From the NCBI RefSeq assembly GCF_019655855.1, contig NZ_BPFX01000019.1, positions 171,160 through 235,159 on the forward strand: a stretch of 64,000 nt of DNA, read 5' to 3'. This document shows positions 22,601 to 32,630 of the stretch, one piece after another (position 1 is the stretch's first letter; each line of letters opens with the position of its first letter). The notes beneath the pieces were generated by a model that did no database searches, was not told the DNA's origin, and was given only the letters and a program-made list of their open reading frames with translations. Source of the stretch: Pseudomonas paralcaligenes. Its GTDB lineage: Bacteria > Pseudomonadota > Gammaproteobacteria > Pseudomonadales > Pseudomonadaceae. Both the position numbers and the translations under genes were made by a program.

Positions 22601-22925
22601 CGGCGCGGACCTGGAACTGGTGCGCAAGCTGCTGCTGCAAGCCGCCCAGGAAAACAGCCGGGTGCTGCGCGATCCGGCCCCCAACGTGCAGCTCAAGACC
22701 TACGGCGCCAGCGCCCTGGAGCACGAGCTGAAGGTGTACGTGCGCGAGCTCGGCGACCGTGGTCTGGCCACCGACGAGCTGAACCGGCGCATCGACCAGC
22801 TGTTCCAGGAGAACGACATCAACATCGCCTCGGTGCCGAAGATGGACATCATCCTCAGCCGCCAGAGCGCCACCGCCCCGGAAGAAACCGGCGAGGAGCA
22901 CGTGCTGGAACAGCCGCCTCGCTGA
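19614..22925 (+). CDS. mscK: Large mechanosensitive channel (MscK/KefA type)
   Basis: A 1103-residue inner-membrane channel that opens under membrane tension and releases solutes. After a signal peptide ending NPLAAAE, residues about 25-480 are a charged, coiled-coil-rich periplasmic domain. Some eleven membrane helices span about 490-940. The MscS-like pore follows, with GIGFGMQAIFANFISGLILL and the beta domain ERPIRIGDLVTIGTVTGTV, ending in a cytosolic vestibule. Length is typical of MscK/YjeP-class proteins. It sits between nhaP2 and selO in the order known from P. aeruginosa. Confidence 0.92.
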   Translation: MSFLRPLFTTLLIGLCLTANPLAAAEPPTSKAVQESLGALADRKLPEAEQSEIKNQLEQTLVLLAARDESQQKLEALKIQLRDAPRLTGEAQRELGRLKNLPPLNVATRYGWANVEQLEQQLNERSAKLGNWQQSLAEANSLLITAQTRPERAQAEISSNQTRTLQINGLLKAGKEAGKPLSAERRGQLNAELAALEAQTELRRQELAGNSLLQDLGSARHELLQERIRRLDQENLDLQALISEKRRKSSQETVAELSREAEKATPDSLVAKESAINLKISDYLLRATDRLNQLTRMNLETKQQLDNVSQVDQALDEQIAVLKGSLLLSKILYEQKQALPKPQVDRDLADEIADIRLYQFELNQERDKLGNLQGYVDDLLAGQPKEQVTPELRKTLLDLVTTRNDLLQHMNRELNALLNESITLQLNQKQLQEMIGTLRATLDEQMFWIPSNRPLDLSWLEQLPRQLERQLTTMPWSAGVSELRAGLVDRPWLFIPLLLVIGALLWRRRWLYDKLQALHEDIGHYKRDSQMHTPLAILINVLLALPVTLLLALCGVSLLLDARGQNATLGSALLEMAQAWLVFYTLYRILSPGGVAELHFRWPRPQVALLNKQIRRLGLVVMALVAVVTVAEHQPQALADDAVGILVVITGYALMTLILSNLLLAEPMREQTPPFRLLVGIGVTLLPLAFIVAVGFGYYYTSLKLTDRLINTLYLLILVLLIEATFVRGMAVAARRLAYARVLAKRQAQTKENAEGDEVVVEEPVMDIEQINQQSLRLIRLALLGGFIACMYLVWADLISVFAYLDQITLYQYSAGTGANATQIPISLLDVLGALIIAVITIALAGNLPGLLEVLVLSKLRLAQGSAYATTTLLSYAIGGLGFVAALSTLGVSWDKLQWLVAALSVGIGFGMQAIFANFISGLILLFERPIRIGDLVTIGTVTGTVNRIRIRATHITDSDRKEVIVPNQTILTSQLINWTLTDTVTRIVLVYNVNRGADLELVRKLLLQAAQENSRVLRDPAPNVQLKTYGASALEHELKVYVRELGDRGLATDELNRRIDQLFQENDINIASVPKMDIILSRQSATAPEETGEEHVLEQPPR

Positions 22926-22981
22926 TGTACCGCGCGGGGACCGCCCATCCCCGCGACCTCCCCAGGGCCGCGTGCCCGTGA

Positions 22982-24454
<1,473 letters not shown>

Positions 24455-24502
24455 AGGCAGTGATTCGCGCGGGGGGCGCCATGCGTGCCCAGCCGAGCGG
24501 CG

Positions 24503-25471
24503 TCAGATCCTTCCCAGGATCGTGGCGATCAGCAGCGCCACATTGTCCAGGCGGGTCTGGCGGCGCACGCCGGAACGCCTCAGAAAGATCACGCGGCTGA
24601 AGAAGCCGGCGTCACGGGCGCGGGAGAACAGCTTCAGGACCCGGCGATTCTGGGCGGTGAGGTCGTCCACGAAGTCCGCCAGGATGCGCAGGTTGCTGGA
24701 GTTCCACGCGCGGAACTCGCCACGCAGCATCTTGAACAGCCGCTCCAGCCGTCCGCGCAGGGTGGCGTTGGCGCCCATCAGGTTGTCCCCATGCTGGCGG
24801 TAGTAGATGGAAGGCTCCTGGTCATAGATGACCGCGCCTCCGCTGCCGCTGGTCAGGATATAGGCCAGCCAGTCATGGGAGATGACGTCGGCCCCCTGGG
24901 GCACCCGGGCCAGCAGATCGCGCACGGCGTTGCTGAACACCATCGTATTGGCGCCCGCCACGCTCTGGACCAGCGCGTTGCGGAAGTCCGGCCGGTTCAG
25001 GAACAGGGGCGAGAAACCGATCGCGTTGCCGACCTCGTCCACCAGGCAGGTCCGGGAGCAGTACAGCACCCCCACGTCCGCCACCAGGACCGGGGCCATC
25101 TGGCTCAATGCGCGGGTCAGCCGGTCCTCGAGCCAGATGTCGTCCTGGTCGCAGAAGGCGTAGAAATCCGCCTTGACCTCGGGGCGGCGGAGCAGGGACA
25201 GGAAATTCTGGGCAAACCCATCGCGCGGCCCCTCGTACAGCAGGACCTGCCCATCCGGCAGGCGCCCCGCGTACTCGCGAACGATATCCAGCGTGGCATC
25301 GGTCGAGCCGTCGTCGGACACGTGCAGTACCCAGTTTCGATGGGATTGCCGCAGGATGGAGTCCAGCTGTTCCCGGATGAAATCCGCACCGTTATAGGTT
25401 GCCATCAGGATCGAAACGCATGCCTCGGCCTTGGCGGAACGGACCTCCTGCAAAACATCAGTTCGACTCAC
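24503..25471 (-). CDS. Family 2 glycosyltransferase (rhamnosyltransferase-like)
   Basis: A 322-residue cytosolic GT-A glycosyltransferase. It begins with the nucleotide-binding VSILMATYNGADFIREQLDSI and VSDDGSTDATLDIV, followed by DFYAFCDQDDIW as the metal site. The middle DWLAYILTSGSG and YYRQHGDN are typical of RfbF/dTDP-rhamnosyl-type enzymes acting on surface polysaccharide. It is isolated from other sugar genes, convergent with selO, and its base use seems less GC-rich than its neighbours, hinting at acquisition. The start is GTG 25471 without a clear ribosome site, so the N-terminus is uncertain. Confidence 0.83.
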   Translation of the reverse strand: MSRTDVLQEVRSAKAEACVSILMATYNGADFIREQLDSILRQSHRNWVLHVSDDGSTDATLDIVREYAGRLPDGQVLLYEGPRDGFAQNFLSLLRRPEVKADFYAFCDQDDIWLEDRLTRALSQMAPVLVADVGVLYCSRTCLVDEVGNAIGFSPLFLNRPDFRNALVQSVAGANTMVFSNAVRDLLARVPQGADVISHDWLAYILTSGSGGAVIYDQEPSIYYRQHGDNLMGANATLRGRLERLFKMLRGEFRAWNSSNLRILADFVDDLTAQNRRVLKLFSRARDAGFFSRVIFLRRSGVRRQTRLDNVALLIATILGRI

Positions 25472-25730
25472 AAAGACAACCCCGGATAGTCATATCACCC
25501 CTCTGCGCACGCTTGGACAACGCAAAAAGGGCAAGTCGCTCACGATACAGCCTTTCCCATCCTTTTCCAGGCCAACCGCTACGGCGCAAACACCGGTCGA
25601 CTACCAGGAAATCCGCCCGAGCGGCCGAAATCACTGCAGATTTTGCGGCACGCCGCCGCTGGCAACAAGGGCGTCCTGTGCGAGGCCTCTAGAAAGCGGA
25701 GCGGCTACCCGAAGGCAGGCCGATGATCGG

Positions 25731-26978
25731 CTAGGCGAGCCGTTCCCGCGCCTGGCGTGCGAAACACCACACCACGACCCCGAGCACGGCCGCGCCCAGC
25801 GCGCCGGCGCCGACGAACAGCGCCTCGAAGCCGACGGCCTTGGCCAGCAGGCCGCTGCAGCCGCCCACCAGGCCCGCGAGCAGCAGCTGGGCGCTGGCCT
25901 GCAGGGTGAAGTCGGCCCCTTCGTGCTCGGGGCGGCACATGCGCATCATCACGGCGAACAGGGCCACGGTGGACATGCCGTCGGCGACCTGCTCGAACAG
26001 CGACACCGAGTAGACCAGCGCGGTCTCTCCGCCCCTTTCCACCACCAGCGCCATGGCCGCGATGCCCAGGGCCTGCAACGCGCCGAAGGTCAGTAGCGAG
26101 CGCAGCGCGCCGAGGCGAGCGTAGAGCAGGCCACCGAGCAGCGCGCCGCCGATGCCCGCGGCGCTGCTGATCAGGGTCAGCTGGCCGAGGTCGGCGGTAG
26201 ACCAGCCCTGATCCACCAGCATCGGCTTGATCATCGGCGAGCCGAGGGCGTCGCCGAGCTTGAAGGTCAGCACCACCGCCAGCCAGGCCAGCATGCCCGG
26301 CTGCGCCAGCAGGCCCTTGTAGTGGCGCCACAGCAGGCCGGGGCCCGCCGGTTCGGCCTGCTCGACGTGCTGCGGCAGCAACCGTCGCTCGGGGAACAGC
26401 CAGATCGGCAGGGTCAGCAGGATCAGCGCCGCGGCCAACAGGCCGATGGACAGGTTCCAGCCCAGCGGGCCGACCACCAGCAGCAGGCCGCTGCCGCTGG
26501 CGAGCATGCCCACCTTGTAGCCGCCCACCTGCAGACTGTTGCCCAGGCCGCGCCAGCGCTCCGGCAACAGGCTCACGGCCAAGCCGTCGGTGGCGATGTC
26601 CTGGGTGGCGGCGGCCAGGTTGATGACCAGCAGCGTGCCCACCAGCAGCCAGAACGCCGTGCCAAACAGCGCCTGCGGCTCGATCAGCGCCAGCCCGAGC
26701 AGGCAGGAGATGACCACGGCCTGCATCGGCAGGATCCAGCCCCGGCGATGGCCCAGCCTGCGCGAGCCGACGCGGTCGACCCAAGGCGCCCAGAGCGCCT
26801 TGAGCAGCCAGGGCAGGGCCAGCAGCTTCAACAGGCCGATGAGGGCAAGGTCGACCCCGTTCTGGCGCAAAAGCACCGGCAGGGAATGGGCTACCAGCCC
26901 CGAAGGCAGGCCCTGGGCGCAATAGAGGGAGGCCAGAAGCACCAGGGTGGCATTGCCGGGGCGATCACTGGAAGTCAT
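25731..26978 (-). CDS. MFS permease of the AmpG / RhtX-FptX type
   Basis: A 415-residue permease with 12 predicted membrane helices. The N-terminus LYCAQGLPSGLVAHSLPVLL, the LKALWAPWVDRVG loop and AATQDIATDGLAVSLL match the AmpG-related group, which includes muropeptide permeases and the siderophore importers FptX and RhtX. Which cargo it carries is not clear: no siderophore or peptidoglycan gene is adjacent. It is divergent from the TauE/SafE gene, sharing a 148-base AT-rich intergenic region. Confidence 0.8.
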   Translation of the reverse strand: MTSSDRPGNATLVLLASLYCAQGLPSGLVAHSLPVLLRQNGVDLALIGLLKLLALPWLLKALWAPWVDRVGSRRLGHRRGWILPMQAVVISCLLGLALIEPQALFGTAFWLLVGTLLVINLAAATQDIATDGLAVSLLPERWRGLGNSLQVGGYKVGMLASGSGLLLVVGPLGWNLSIGLLAAALILLTLPIWLFPERRLLPQHVEQAEPAGPGLLWRHYKGLLAQPGMLAWLAVVLTFKLGDALGSPMIKPMLVDQGWSTADLGQLTLISSAAGIGGALLGGLLYARLGALRSLLTFGALQALGIAAMALVVERGGETALVYSVSLFEQVADGMSTVALFAVMMRMCRPEHEGADFTLQASAQLLLAGLVGGCSGLLAKAVGFEALFVGAGALGAAVLGVVVWCFARQARERLA

Positions 26979-27126
26979 GGGGCATCCTGGGAAGAGTCGC
27001 GGCGACTCAGAACTTAAAAGAATATAAACCTACAGAAACATTCTTAGACTATCTAAATACAGCCCATTATCTTCGCTGCCTGCTTATTCCAGCCTGTTCT
27101 ACCACCAACTGTCAGGCAGCCGCTGC

Positions 27127-28107
27127 ATGAAAATTCGCGATCTCGACCTCAGCCAGAGCCCGCTCAATGCCGAGCATGAAGCGCTCGGCCTGCCTCCCGT
27201 CGAAGACTACGTCAGCCACCCCGACGACCATCCGGTGCTGCGCGCCGCCATGTGGGCGGCCGTGCTGATCCTGGTGAGCCTGCTCGGCTTCCTCGCCTGG
27301 CGCCTGTTCTTCGGCGACAACGGCGGGCACAGCGGCCTGGAGATCATCGAGAGCGCACTGAGCAGCCCGACCTTCTGGAGCGCGGTGGCGGTCGGTTTCC
27401 TCGCCCAGGTGGTCGACGGCGCCCTGGGCATGGCCTACGGCATCACCGCCACCACCTTCCTGCTCAGCGCCGGCGCCTCGCCGGCCGCCGCCAGCGCCAG
27501 CGTGCACATCGCCGAGGTCTTCACCACCGGCCTGTCCGGCATTTCCCACGCCAAGCTGGGCAACGTCAACAAGTCGCTGTTCCTGCGCCTGCTGCTGCCG
27601 GGGATCATCGGCGCCGTACTCGGCGCCGTGCTGATCACCCAGTTCGACGGCGATGTGATGAAGCCCTTCATTTCCGCCTACCTGCTGCTGATGGGCCTGT
27701 ACATCCTGTACAAGGCCTATCGCCACGTGGCCACCCAGCGCAAGGCGCCGAAGCACGTGGCCAAGCTCGCCCTGTTCGGCGGCTTCGTCGACGCGGCGGG
27801 CGGTGGCGGCTGGGGCCCGGTGGTCACCAGCAGCCTGCTCGGCTCCGGCAGCGACCCGCGCACCACCATCGGCTCGGTGAACTTCGCCGAGTTCTTCCTC
27901 ACCCTGTCCAGCGCAGCCTCGTTCATCCTGCTGGCCGGCGAACTGAACACCTGGCTGATGGTCGCCGGCCTGGTCTTCGGCGGGCTGTTCGCCGCGCCGC
28001 TGGCCGCCTACCTGTGCAAGAAGCTGCCGGCACGCACCCTGATGACCATCGTCGGCTGCCTGATCACCCTGATCAGCGCCTTCAACATCTATATGGCGCT
28101 GCGTTGA
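27127..28107 (+). CDS. TauE/SafE-type sulfite or anion permease (TSUP)
   Basis: A 326-residue permease. A cytosolic N-terminal tail of about 38 residues precedes eight or nine membrane helices. The two half repeats carry FLAQVVDGALGMAYGITATTFLL and LFGGFVDAAGGGGWGPVVT, the paired signature of the TSUP family that exports sulfite, sulfoacetate or related anions. It precedes metY by 118 bases, a sulfhydrylation enzyme, so a role in sulfur handling is reasonable. The substrate is inferred, not shown. Confidence 0.85.
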   Translation: MKIRDLDLSQSPLNAEHEALGLPPVEDYVSHPDDHPVLRAAMWAAVLILVSLLGFLAWRLFFGDNGGHSGLEIIESALSSPTFWSAVAVGFLAQVVDGALGMAYGITATTFLLSAGASPAAASASVHIAEVFTTGLSGISHAKLGNVNKSLFLRLLLPGIIGAVLGAVLITQFDGDVMKPFISAYLLLMGLYILYKAYRHVATQRKAPKHVAKLALFGGFVDAAGGGGWGPVVTSSLLGSGSDPRTTIGSVNFAEFFLTLSSAASFILLAGELNTWLMVAGLVFGGLFAAPLAAYLCKKLPARTLMTIVGCLITLISAFNIYMALR

Positions 28108-28225
28108 TCTAAGTATCGACCAAAACGTTCTAGCCCCCGGGCCCGCTTCATTGACTCAGCGCATTGACCGGGCCTCAGCGTTTTCCACATGCTGCGTGCC
28201 TTCCCATCCTGAAGGAACGCCTTGC

Positions 28226-29503
28226 ATGAAACCGGAAACACTCGCCATCCACGCCGGCTACAGCCCGGACCCGACCACCAAGGCGGTGGCGGTGCCGATC
28301 TACCAGACCAGCTCCTACGCCTTCGACGACACCCAGCACGGTGCCGACCTGTTCGACCTGAAGGTCGCCGGCAACATCTACACGCGCATCATGAACCCCA
28401 CCAACGACGTGCTGGAGCAACGCATCGCCGCGCTCGAGGGCGGCGTCGGCGCGCTGGCCGTGGCCTCGGGCATGGCGGCGATCACCTACGCCATCCAGAC
28501 CGTCGCCGAGGCCGGCGACAACATCGTCTCGGTGGCCAAGCTGTACGGCGGCACCTACAACCTGCTGGCCCACACCCTGCCGCGCTTCGGCATCCAGACC
28601 CGCTTCGCCGCCCACGACGACATCGCCGCGCTGGAAGCGCTGATCGACGACAGGACCAAGGCGGTATTCTGCGAGTCCATCGGCAACCCGGCCGGCAACA
28701 TCGTCGACCTGCAGGCCCTGGCCGACGCCGCGCACCGCCACGGCGTGCCGCTGATCGTCGACAACACGGTGGCCACGCCAATCCTCTGCCGCCCCTTCGA
28801 GCACGGCGCCGACATCGTCGTGCACTCGCTGACCAAGTACATCGGCGGCCACGGCACCAGCATCGGCGGCATCGTGGTCGACTCGGGCAAATTCCCCTGG
28901 GCCGAGAACAAGGCGCGCTTCCCGCTGCTCAACACGCCGGACCCGTCCTACCACGGCGTGACCTACACCGAAGCCTTCGGACCCGCCGCCTTCATCGGCC
29001 GCTGCCGCGTGGTGCCGCTGCGCAACACCGGCGCGGCGCTGTCGCCGTTCAACGCCTTCCTCATCCTGCAGGGGCTGGAAACCCTGGCCCTGCGCATGGA
29101 GCGGCACACCGAGAACGCCCTCAAGGTCGCCCAGTACCTGCGCCAGCACCCGCAGGTGGCCTGGGTGAAATACGCCGGCCTGGAGGACCATCCGGAATAC
29201 CCGCTGGCGCAACGCTACATGGATGGCAAGCCGGCGGCGATCCTGTCCTTCGGCATCCAGGGCGGGCAGGAAGCCGGCGCGCGCTTCATCGACGCGCTCA
29301 AGCTGGTGGTGCGCCTGGTCAACATCGGCGACGCCAAGTCGCTGGCCTGCCACCCGGCCTCCACCACCCATCGCCAGCTCAACGACGAGGAACTGGAGAA
29401 GGCCGGCGTGCCGCGCGACATGGTGCGCCTGTCGATCGGCATCGAGCACTTCGACGACATCCGCGCCGACCTGGAGCAGGCGCTGGAGGCCGCGCGCGGC
29501 TGA
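28226..29503 (+). CDS. metY: O-acetylhomoserine sulfhydrylase (homocysteine synthase)
   Basis: A 425-residue PLP enzyme of the Cys/Met metabolism fold, joining O-acetylhomoserine and sulfide to homocysteine. The N-terminus [22 protein letters not shown] (read [11 protein letters not shown]) and [21 protein letters not shown] are typical. The PLP lysine is in [12 protein letters not shown] (about residue 204), and C-terminal [10 protein letters not shown] completes the active site. ATG 28226 is preceded by AAGGA. The upstream open frame to 28151 is not used. Confidence 0.94.
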   Translation: MKPETLAIHAGYSPDPTTKAVAVPIYQTSSYAFDDTQHGADLFDLKVAGNIYTRIMNPTNDVLEQRIAALEGGVGALAVASGMAAITYAIQTVAEAGDNIVSVAKLYGGTYNLLAHTLPRFGIQTRFAAHDDIAALEALIDDRTKAVFCESIGNPAGNIVDLQALADAAHRHGVPLIVDNTVATPILCRPFEHGADIVVHSLTKYIGGHGTSIGGIVVDSGKFPWAENKARFPLLNTPDPSYHGVTYTEAFGPAAFIGRCRVVPLRNTGAALSPFNAFLILQGLETLALRMERHTENALKVAQYLRQHPQVAWVKYAGLEDHPEYPLAQRYMDGKPAAILSFGIQGGQEAGARFIDALKLVVRLVNIGDAKSLACHPASTTHRQLNDEELEKAGVPRDMVRLSIGIEHFDDIRADLEQALEAARG

Positions 29504-29566
29504 TCGGCCCTTGCAAAGCGCCGGGATCGGCTCCAGATAGGACAGGATTCCTCACTGGAGCCGATC

Positions 29567-30004
29567 ATGAGCGACCCCCTGCTGATTCCCTGCCCGAGTT
29601 GCGCCGGCCTCAACCGCATTCCGGCCGAGCGCCTGGGCGACACGCCGCGCTGCGGCCGCTGCAAGAGCGAGGTGCTGTCCGGCACCCCGTTCGAACTGAC
29701 CCAGGCCAGCTTCGCCGCCCAGCTCAAGGGCGACCTGCCGCTGCTGGTGGATGTCTGGGCCGACTGGTGCGGGCCGTGCAAATCATTCGCGCCAACCTTC
29801 GCCCAGGCCGCCGCCCAGCTGCGCGGACGCTGCCGCCTGGGCAAGCTGGACAGCGAGGCTAACCCGCAACTGGCCGGTCAGCTCGGCATCCGCTCCATCC
29901 CCAGCCTGATCCTGTTCCGCGGAGGCGTGGAGGTCGGCCGCCAGTCCGGCGCCCTGCCCCTGCCGCAGCTGCTCGGCTGGCTGCGCGGCCAGGGCGTCGC
30001 CTGA
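29567..30004 (+). CDS. trxC: Thioredoxin 2 (TrxC)
   Basis: A 145-residue cytosolic thioredoxin with an extra N-terminal zinc-binding head: CPSC (residues 9-12) and CGRC (29-32). The thioredoxin fold has the active site WCGPC (67-71) and cis-proline segment IRSIPSLILF. Thioredoxin 2 reduces protein disulfides and is associated with oxidative stress. Its neighbour metY uses reduced sulfur, but they look separately transcribed, with a 63-base gap. Confidence 0.93.
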   Translation: MSDPLLIPCPSCAGLNRIPAERLGDTPRCGRCKSEVLSGTPFELTQASFAAQLKGDLPLLVDVWADWCGPCKSFAPTFAQAAAQLRGRCRLGKLDSEANPQLAGQLGIRSIPSLILFRGGVEVGRQSGALPLPQLLGWLRGQGVA

Positions 30005-30093
30005 GCGGATCGGTCAGCCGCGGCGAGCGCCGCGGTCATTGCTCCACGGCAGGCAGCGGCTAGTCTCGGGACATCCACACGAGGAGCCCCGCC

Positions 30094-30537
30094 ATGCCGC
30101 TACCCGCTGAGATGGCCCGCGCATTCACCGAAGAGAAGATCGATTTCGTCAGACGCAGCGGCCTCAAGGCCGAGGAGCTGCAGCCGGGCTTCGTCCGCCT
30201 GCGCATGCCGCTGGCCGGCAACCAGAACCACATCGGCACGCTCTACGCCGGCGCCCTGTTCACCCTGGCCGAGATTCCCGGCGGCGCGCTGTTCCTGACC
30301 AGCTTCGACGTGCAGCGCTTCTATCCGCTGATCAAGGAAATGAACCTGCGCTTCCGCCGCCCGGCGACCAGCGACATCTCGGTCGAGGCGCGCCTCGATG
30401 CGGCGGAGATCGAACGCATCCAGTCCGAGGCCGAGCGCGCCGGCAAGGCCGACTACCGCCTCGAATTGCAACTGCTCGATACGGCTGGCGAAGTGGTGGC
30501 AGAAACGAGCGCTCTGTATCAATTGCGCAAACACTGA
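30094..30537 (+). CDS. Hotdog-fold thioesterase-like protein (YiiD C-terminal/DUF4442 type)
   Basis: A 147-residue single hotdog domain. NQNHIGTLYAGALFTLAEIPGG is the family's helix and adjoining strand, and KEMNLRFRRPATSDISVEARL the central sheet. Related proteins bind acyl groups or act as thioesterases, but no experimental function is known to me for this group. It sits between trxC and the universal stress gene, as in P. aeruginosa. Confidence 0.8.
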   Translation: MPLPAEMARAFTEEKIDFVRRSGLKAEELQPGFVRLRMPLAGNQNHIGTLYAGALFTLAEIPGGALFLTSFDVQRFYPLIKEMNLRFRRPATSDISVEARLDAAEIERIQSEAERAGKADYRLELQLLDTAGEVVAETSALYQLRKH

Positions 30538-30547
30538 CACACGGAAC

Positions 30548-30561
30548 TTGCCCTGAATCAA
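30548..30561 (+). promoter_or_regulatory. Possible Anr/Fnr box upstream of the usp gene
   Basis: TTGCCCTGAATCAA has the spacing of the Anr/Fnr consensus TTGAT-N4-ATCAA, with the right half perfect and two mismatches in the left. It is 85 bases before the usp ATG. Several Pseudomonas universal stress genes are induced under low oxygen through Anr, which makes this credible but unproven. Confidence 0.35.
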
Positions 30562-30645
30562 AAGCGGGTCTATCAAAGGAGACCACAGTAAGAACCCTCA
30601 GAGGTTCACAGCGCGGCGCTACAATCGCGCCATAGAGGGGACGAA

Positions 30646-31437
30646 ATGACAGGCCACATTCTGATTGCCCATGATTTGCGCAGTACTGCCGACCTCGCAC
30701 TGCGGCGGGCCAGCCAGTTGGCCCGCCAGCACAACGCCAGACTCACGCTGCTGCACGTGTTCGACCCCAAGCTCGATCAGGCCGAGCGCGAGCGCATCGA
30801 GCAGACCCTGGACCGCAATCTCACCGAATACGCACCACCCGGCAGCCAGCTGCGCCTGTGCCAGGGCAAGCCCGCCGACGGCGTGCTGGAGCAGGTGCAG
30901 CAGACCGGCGCCGACCTGCTGGTGCTGGGCGCCCATCACCAGCGCCACGAGTTTTTCTCCGGCACCACCCTGGACCGCATCGCCCGGCGCTGCCCGGTGC
31001 CGCTGCTGCTTGCGGCCCGCGACGAGGCCGAGCCCTACCGCAGCGCCGTGGCGGCCATCGACTTCTCCCTGTGCGCCTGCACCGCCCTGCACCAGGCCTG
31101 CCTGCTGCTGCCCGGCGAGGCGAACGTGCATGCCCTGCACGTGTTCGAGCCGCAGAAGGGCAATGCCCAGGAAGCCGAGCTGCTGACCCAGCGCGCGCTG
31201 ATCGACCAGCTGATCCACGACGAATCGCTGCGCCTGCCGCCCGAGGCGCCCAGGCTCAGCCACGAAGTGCGCACTGGCGGCATCCTGCGCACCCTGCAGG
31301 AACACATCACCACCCATCAGCCGCAGTTGCTGGTACTGGGCAGCCACGGGCGCAGCGCCCTGTCCCAGGCCCTGCTCGGCAGCCTGGCGCAGCATTACCT
31401 GCACAAGGCGCCCTGCGACATATTCGTGGTGCGGTAG
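30646..31437 (+). CDS. Tandem universal stress protein (UspA family)
   Basis: A 263-residue protein with two UspA domains. The first begins HILIAHDLRSTADLALRRA and ends with LLVLGAHHQRHEFFSGTTL. The second begins AVAAIDFSLCACTALHQAC and ends LLVLGSHGRSALSQALLG, the last holding the ATP-binding GxxGR-like loop. Such proteins support survival in stationary or anaerobic conditions. A strong terminator follows at 31486-31509. Confidence 0.9.
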   Translation: MTGHILIAHDLRSTADLALRRASQLARQHNARLTLLHVFDPKLDQAERERIEQTLDRNLTEYAPPGSQLRLCQGKPADGVLEQVQQTGADLLVLGAHHQRHEFFSGTTLDRIARRCPVPLLLAARDEAEPYRSAVAAIDFSLCACTALHQACLLLPGEANVHALHVFEPQKGNAQEAELLTQRALIDQLIHDESLRLPPEAPRLSHEVRTGGILRTLQEHITTHQPQLLVLGSHGRSALSQALLGSLAQHYLHKAPCDIFVVR

Positions 31438-31485
31438 GACGGGTGAAACCCGCGCCACACCACGCGGGTTGCACCCACCCCACGA

Positions 31486-31512
31486 AAAAGGCGCCCGAAG
31501 GCGCCTTTTGCT
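31486..31512 (+). terminator. Rho-independent terminator after usp
   Basis: AAAAGGCGCC (31486-31495), loop CGAA, and GGCGCCTTTT (31500-31509) form a perfect ten-base stem ending in Ts. Just before it, at 31441-31478, is a degenerate copy of the GGGTGAAACCCGCG palindrome. Confidence 0.9.
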
Positions 31513-31515
31513 CAT

Positions 31516-31578
31516 GTAGGGTGCGCTGTGCGCACCGGTCCCTTGTACGGGCTTGCTGGTGCGCACGGCGCACCCTAC
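31516..31578. repeat. Dispersed palindrome, GTAGGGTGCGC...GCGCACCCTAC family
   Basis: GTAGGGTGCGC (31516-31526) is mirrored by GCGCACCCTAC (31568-31578), with GTGCGCACC/GGTGCGCAC inner arms. A half copy (CAGGGTGCGCCATGCGCACC) lies at 54491-54510 between hemE and gltD. The repeat sits between the convergent usp and parA genes. Confidence 0.8.
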
Positions 31579-31630
31579 GGCAGCCCTCTCCGCACCATCA
31601 GTGATACACAGCCGGGGGCATCACAGGAAA

Positions 31631-32395
31631 TCAGCTTTCCAGCAGGTTGTGCAGCTCGACGAACTGCTGGGTCAGCTTGTGGCTGCGGTCCAGATGGATC
31701 AACGGGGTGCAGGCCTGGTGCGACTCACGCATCTTCACCGAACTCATCAGGTTCACCGGCAGCACCGGCAGCCCTTCCGCGATCAGTTCGTCGAGCAGCT
31801 GCTGCGGCAGGGTCGCGCGCGGCTGGAACTGGTTGACCACGATGCCTTCCACTTCCAGATCCTCGTTGTGATCGTCCTTCAGCTCCTCGATTTCCTGCAG
31901 CAGGCCGTACAGCGCGTTGCGCGAGAAACTGTCGCAATCGAAGGGAATCAGCACGCGATCGGCGGCGATCAGCGCGGAAACCGTGTAGAAATTGAGCGCC
32001 GGCGGGGTGTCCAGGTAGATCCGGTCATAGTCCTCGGCCAGGTCTTCGAGCAGTTTGCGCAGCTTGTTGATCTTGTGCTTCTGCTCCAGCTTCGGCTGCA
32101 GCTCGGCCAGTTCGGCGGTGGCGGTGATCACGTGCAGGTTGTCGAAGGGCGTCTCGTAGATGTCCACCTTGCCCTTCTTGAAGGAAGTGGCCGAGAGGGT
32201 CTGCTTGAAGAAGTCGGCGATCCCCATGGGGATGTCGTCGCCGGTCAGGCCGGTGAGGTAGTGGGTGGAGTTGGCCTGGGCATCCAGGTCGATGAGCAGG
32301 GTCCGGTAGCCCTCGGCCGCGCTGACCGCCGCCAGGTTGCAGGCAATGCTGGACTTGCCCACGCCGCCCTTCTGATTGAACACCACGCGCCGCAT
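31631..32395 (-). CDS. ParA-family ATPase, solitary
   Basis: A 254-residue ParA/MinD-like ATPase. The deviant Walker A motif KGGVGKSS begins at residue 9, with LIDLDAQANST (switch) and IYLDTPPALNFY (Walker B) following. No ParB or centromere-like gene is next to it. It therefore likely positions a protein or structure rather than DNA, but the target is unknown. The ATG at 32395 has a clear GGGAGG; the open frame to 32449 is ignored. It is divergent from the APE cluster across a 235-base region that must hold both promoters. Confidence 0.88.
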   Translation of the reverse strand: MRRVVFNQKGGVGKSSIACNLAAVSAAEGYRTLLIDLDAQANSTHYLTGLTGDDIPMGIADFFKQTLSATSFKKGKVDIYETPFDNLHVITATAELAELQPKLEQKHKINKLRKLLEDLAEDYDRIYLDTPPALNFYTVSALIAADRVLIPFDCDSFSRNALYGLLQEIEELKDDHNEDLEVEGIVVNQFQPRATLPQQLLDELIAEGLPVLPVNLMSSVKMRESHQACTPLIHLDRSHKLTQQFVELHNLLES

Positions 32396-32630
32396 GTCAC
32401 ACCTCCCTGATCGCAGATGGTTGGGGATTCTATGCAAACCCCGCCGCAAGGGCGAGGAATAAGCACGGGCGGCGGCCGACCTCCGGTCAGGACGGCCCTG
32501 TCAAGATTTGCACGGCCCGCGCACCGTCTGGATAATGCGGCCCACCTCGCCATTTTCCCGGCCACCTTTCCCGCGGGCAGATCGCAATACACAAGGATGC
32601 CCTCGGCAGGGCCGAGATAGAGCTCTCAGC

